From Rhabdornis inornatus (taxonomy: Eukaryota; Chordata; Aves; Passeriformes; Rhabdornithidae): a stretch of 64,000 bases of DNA. The position numbers were made by a program, and so were the translations under genes. The stretch is taken from the NCBI GenBank assembly GCA_013397075.1, contig VWZS01010874.1, forward strand, positions 498,039-562,038. Direction: 5' to 3'. The notes beneath the pieces were generated by a model. The model was given only the letters and a program-made list of their open reading frames with translations. It was not told the DNA's origin and searched no databases. This document shows, in pieces, positions 62,501-64,000 of this stretch; position 1 is the stretch's first letter; every line of letters begins with the position of its first letter.

Positions 62501-63484
62501 ATTTTAGAGGGAGGGGAGGGGTTTGGGTAGCTGCTGTGTTGAAGATTGATCAAATGCTAATACATAAAGTAGCTGTAGAAGGGAACAGCAGCTCTCTCAG
62601 AATATAAAAGGTGGAGAATGAGCTTGTTGAGTTTTCCAGGGGCAGGGGATGAGAAGCAATAACTGCTTCCTTCCAGGAGGCAATAACTGGCTGGCTGCAG
62701 TAAAGCATTGCTCTTCAGGAGAGCGATGGATGCTGTGAACACAAACAGTAACAGGTTTCTCAGATTTTCCCAGTGCCTGGGAAAAAAATCACACAAATTT
62801 TCTTCCAAAGTAAATTGTTTCAAGTACAGGCCCTTGGACAATAGCAGATACAAAAAATATTAGATATTTTTTTCTTTATTTGATTCTGCCATTGTGACTT
62901 GTCTTGGAAAGAAAAATTGCTGATTTTAGTCTGACTAAAGACTAATGGAGTTGTTCAAAGACTGACATATAAGCAAAGAGTAATGCAGTTGTAAAGGGGA
63001 GATGTCAGGTAAGCAGAGTTGTTATTATTACAATTAAAATCTTTCAGTGCAATGGTGGTCTTCTGCCAGGAGTGCTTTTTGTGATGTCCTGGAACTGTCC
63101 TTCCCTCAATAAATCCCCATACAAAGCAGCTGACATTCTAGCTTGGGAAGGGTTACTGGCATGGTGCTGGTGCTGGCCAGCTGGAATAACCACTCCCTGC
63201 AGTCCCAGGTAAAAAGTGATGCTTTCTCTGAAATGTTTTAGAAGGCAATGCTTTCTCATTAGAGCAAGTTGAGAATTACTGAGGGATAAGATCATCACAT
63301 TCTAAAATATGCAGGATTTCATCTTTTTCTCATTGCTGGCCTAGGACTGGTACTTGGACATCATAGTCAGTGTCTGAAAACCTTTAAGTAATTTGTAGCC
63401 CTTGCAGTTTGCACAGGAGAGGATCTCAGCATGACACACTTGGATTATTGTTTTCTGTGCATTATATCAGCTTGTGTTATAAAA

Positions 63485-63662
63485 ACACAGAATGCTTTGG
63501 GTTGGAAGGGACCTCCAAGGTCATCTATTTCCAACCCTCCACTAGAGCAACCTTGAACACCTCCAGGGATGGGGCAGCCACAGCTCTGGGCAACCTTTGC
63601 CAGCACCTCACCACCCTCAGAGGGAACAATTTCTTCCTAATACCTAATCTGTCAACTCCCTC
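63485..63662 (-). mobile_element. CR1 LINE 3'-end fragment
   Basis: Read on the plus strand, the segment carries the reverse complement of the CR1 3' end: GGGTTGGAAGGGACCTCCAA, then TCATCTATTTCCAACCCTCC, a short gap relative to the usual consensus, CACCTCCAGGGATGGGGCAG, CACAGCTCTGGGCAACC, and a final TTTCTTCCTAATACCTAATC. The element is therefore inserted in minus orientation and heavily 5'-truncated, as is usual for CR1. It has no coding capacity. The family supports an avian (or other sauropsid) genome. It is the only transposable element I can recognise in the window. Confidence 0.92.
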
Positions 63663-64000
63663 AACTACTGGATATTAATTATTTAGGCTATTGGAACAGT
63701 GAACCTCCCTGCTTCCCACAGGTATAAAATGTGTTTATTTTGATGTGGCCCTAGAGGTTACAATGCCTGTTGCTTCCTGTGAGAAAAGCTGGCAGCGTAT
63801 CTGCTAAAAAACATGAAGCTCTTTTTTATCAGACCACTACTTATGGGCAGCAAAACTCAGGAGGCTCAGTTCTGGGCAAACCTTTTTTTGTTTTATTTTT
63901 TTCTCCAGAATTTTACTAAGTATAAAGTTGTGGAATCCTTAATAAATGTAATTATTTTTTTGAAACTTTGGCATTAGTACACAAATTTGGCATTATAACT

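Larger units (their letters stand above)
57386..64000. other. Downstream intergenic DNA
   Basis: No gene is supported. It contains a 156-codon minus-strand frame (57,665-58,135), the 13-bp minisatellite, a small perfect hairpin (59,568-59,590), several AT-rich blocks dense in ATTA/TAAT cores (about 58,435-58,560, 59,985-60,245 and 61,000-61,215) and the CR1 fragment. In human, EMX2 is the next protein-coding gene on this side of RAB11FIP2, so these blocks are candidates for its long-range regulatory elements. Confidence 0.55.

Noticed and set aside
1..64000. Search for CRISPR arrays, bacterial operons, rRNA, tRNA, or endogenous retrovirus LTRs and genes
   Set aside because: None seen. The window is ordinary vertebrate genomic DNA with one gene.

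Overview
The window is vertebrate nuclear DNA, most likely from a bird. It is AT-rich, with a single GC/CpG-rich promoter block, kilobase-scale introns with GT-AG boundaries, and one recognisable transposable element, the 3' end of a CR1 LINE near the right edge (about 63,485-63,660). CR1 3' ends of this type are characteristic of birds and other sauropsids. The species cannot be named from the sequence alone.

Only one protein-coding gene can be supported: a complete, forward-strand RAB11FIP2 (Rab11 family-interacting protein 2, a class I FIP). Its five coding exons are 25,385-25,737, 36,577-37,019, 37,698-38,157, 49,131-49,176 and 52,778-53,005. Reading frame is kept across all four introns and the joined frame encodes 509 residues, against 512 in human as I recall it. 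The product has an N-terminal C2 domain, a basic/Ser-rich linker with the Ser-227 MARK2/Par-1b site at the same residue number as in human, three NPF motifs, and a C-terminal coiled-coil Rab11-binding domain. It is an adaptor linking Rab11-positive recycling endosomes to membrane phosphoinositides, EHD proteins, AP-2 and myosin Vb.

Layout: 1-24,760 is upstream non-coding DNA with no recognisable gene. It contains several blocks rich in homeodomain and POU-like motifs, a perfect CRE palindrome and a long polypyrimidine tract. A CpG-island promoter and 5' leader lie at about 24,770-25,384 and include a short upstream ORF with a strong start context. Exons and introns run to 53,005. A long AT-rich 3' UTR probably ends near 57,380, after an AATAAA at 57,357. 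Downstream DNA from about 57,400 to 64,000 holds a small minisatellite, blocks resembling conserved non-coding elements, one 156-codon antisense ORF that is probably chance, and the CR1 fragment. In human, RAB11FIP2 lies between EMX2 (3' side) and FAM204A (5' side). If synteny holds, the flanking blocks could belong to the EMX2 regulatory domain, but this is inference.

I found no convincing evidence of a previously undescribed system. The observations most worth checking are small and local: a duplicated 17-bp segment in the branch-point/pyrimidine region before the last exon, a degenerate 33-bp tandem repeat in intron 3, a second CpG cluster in intron 1, a strong cryptic acceptor in intron 3 that would give a protein lacking the Rab11-binding domain, the uORF, and a POU-motif/palindrome cluster at 6.0-6.65 kb.
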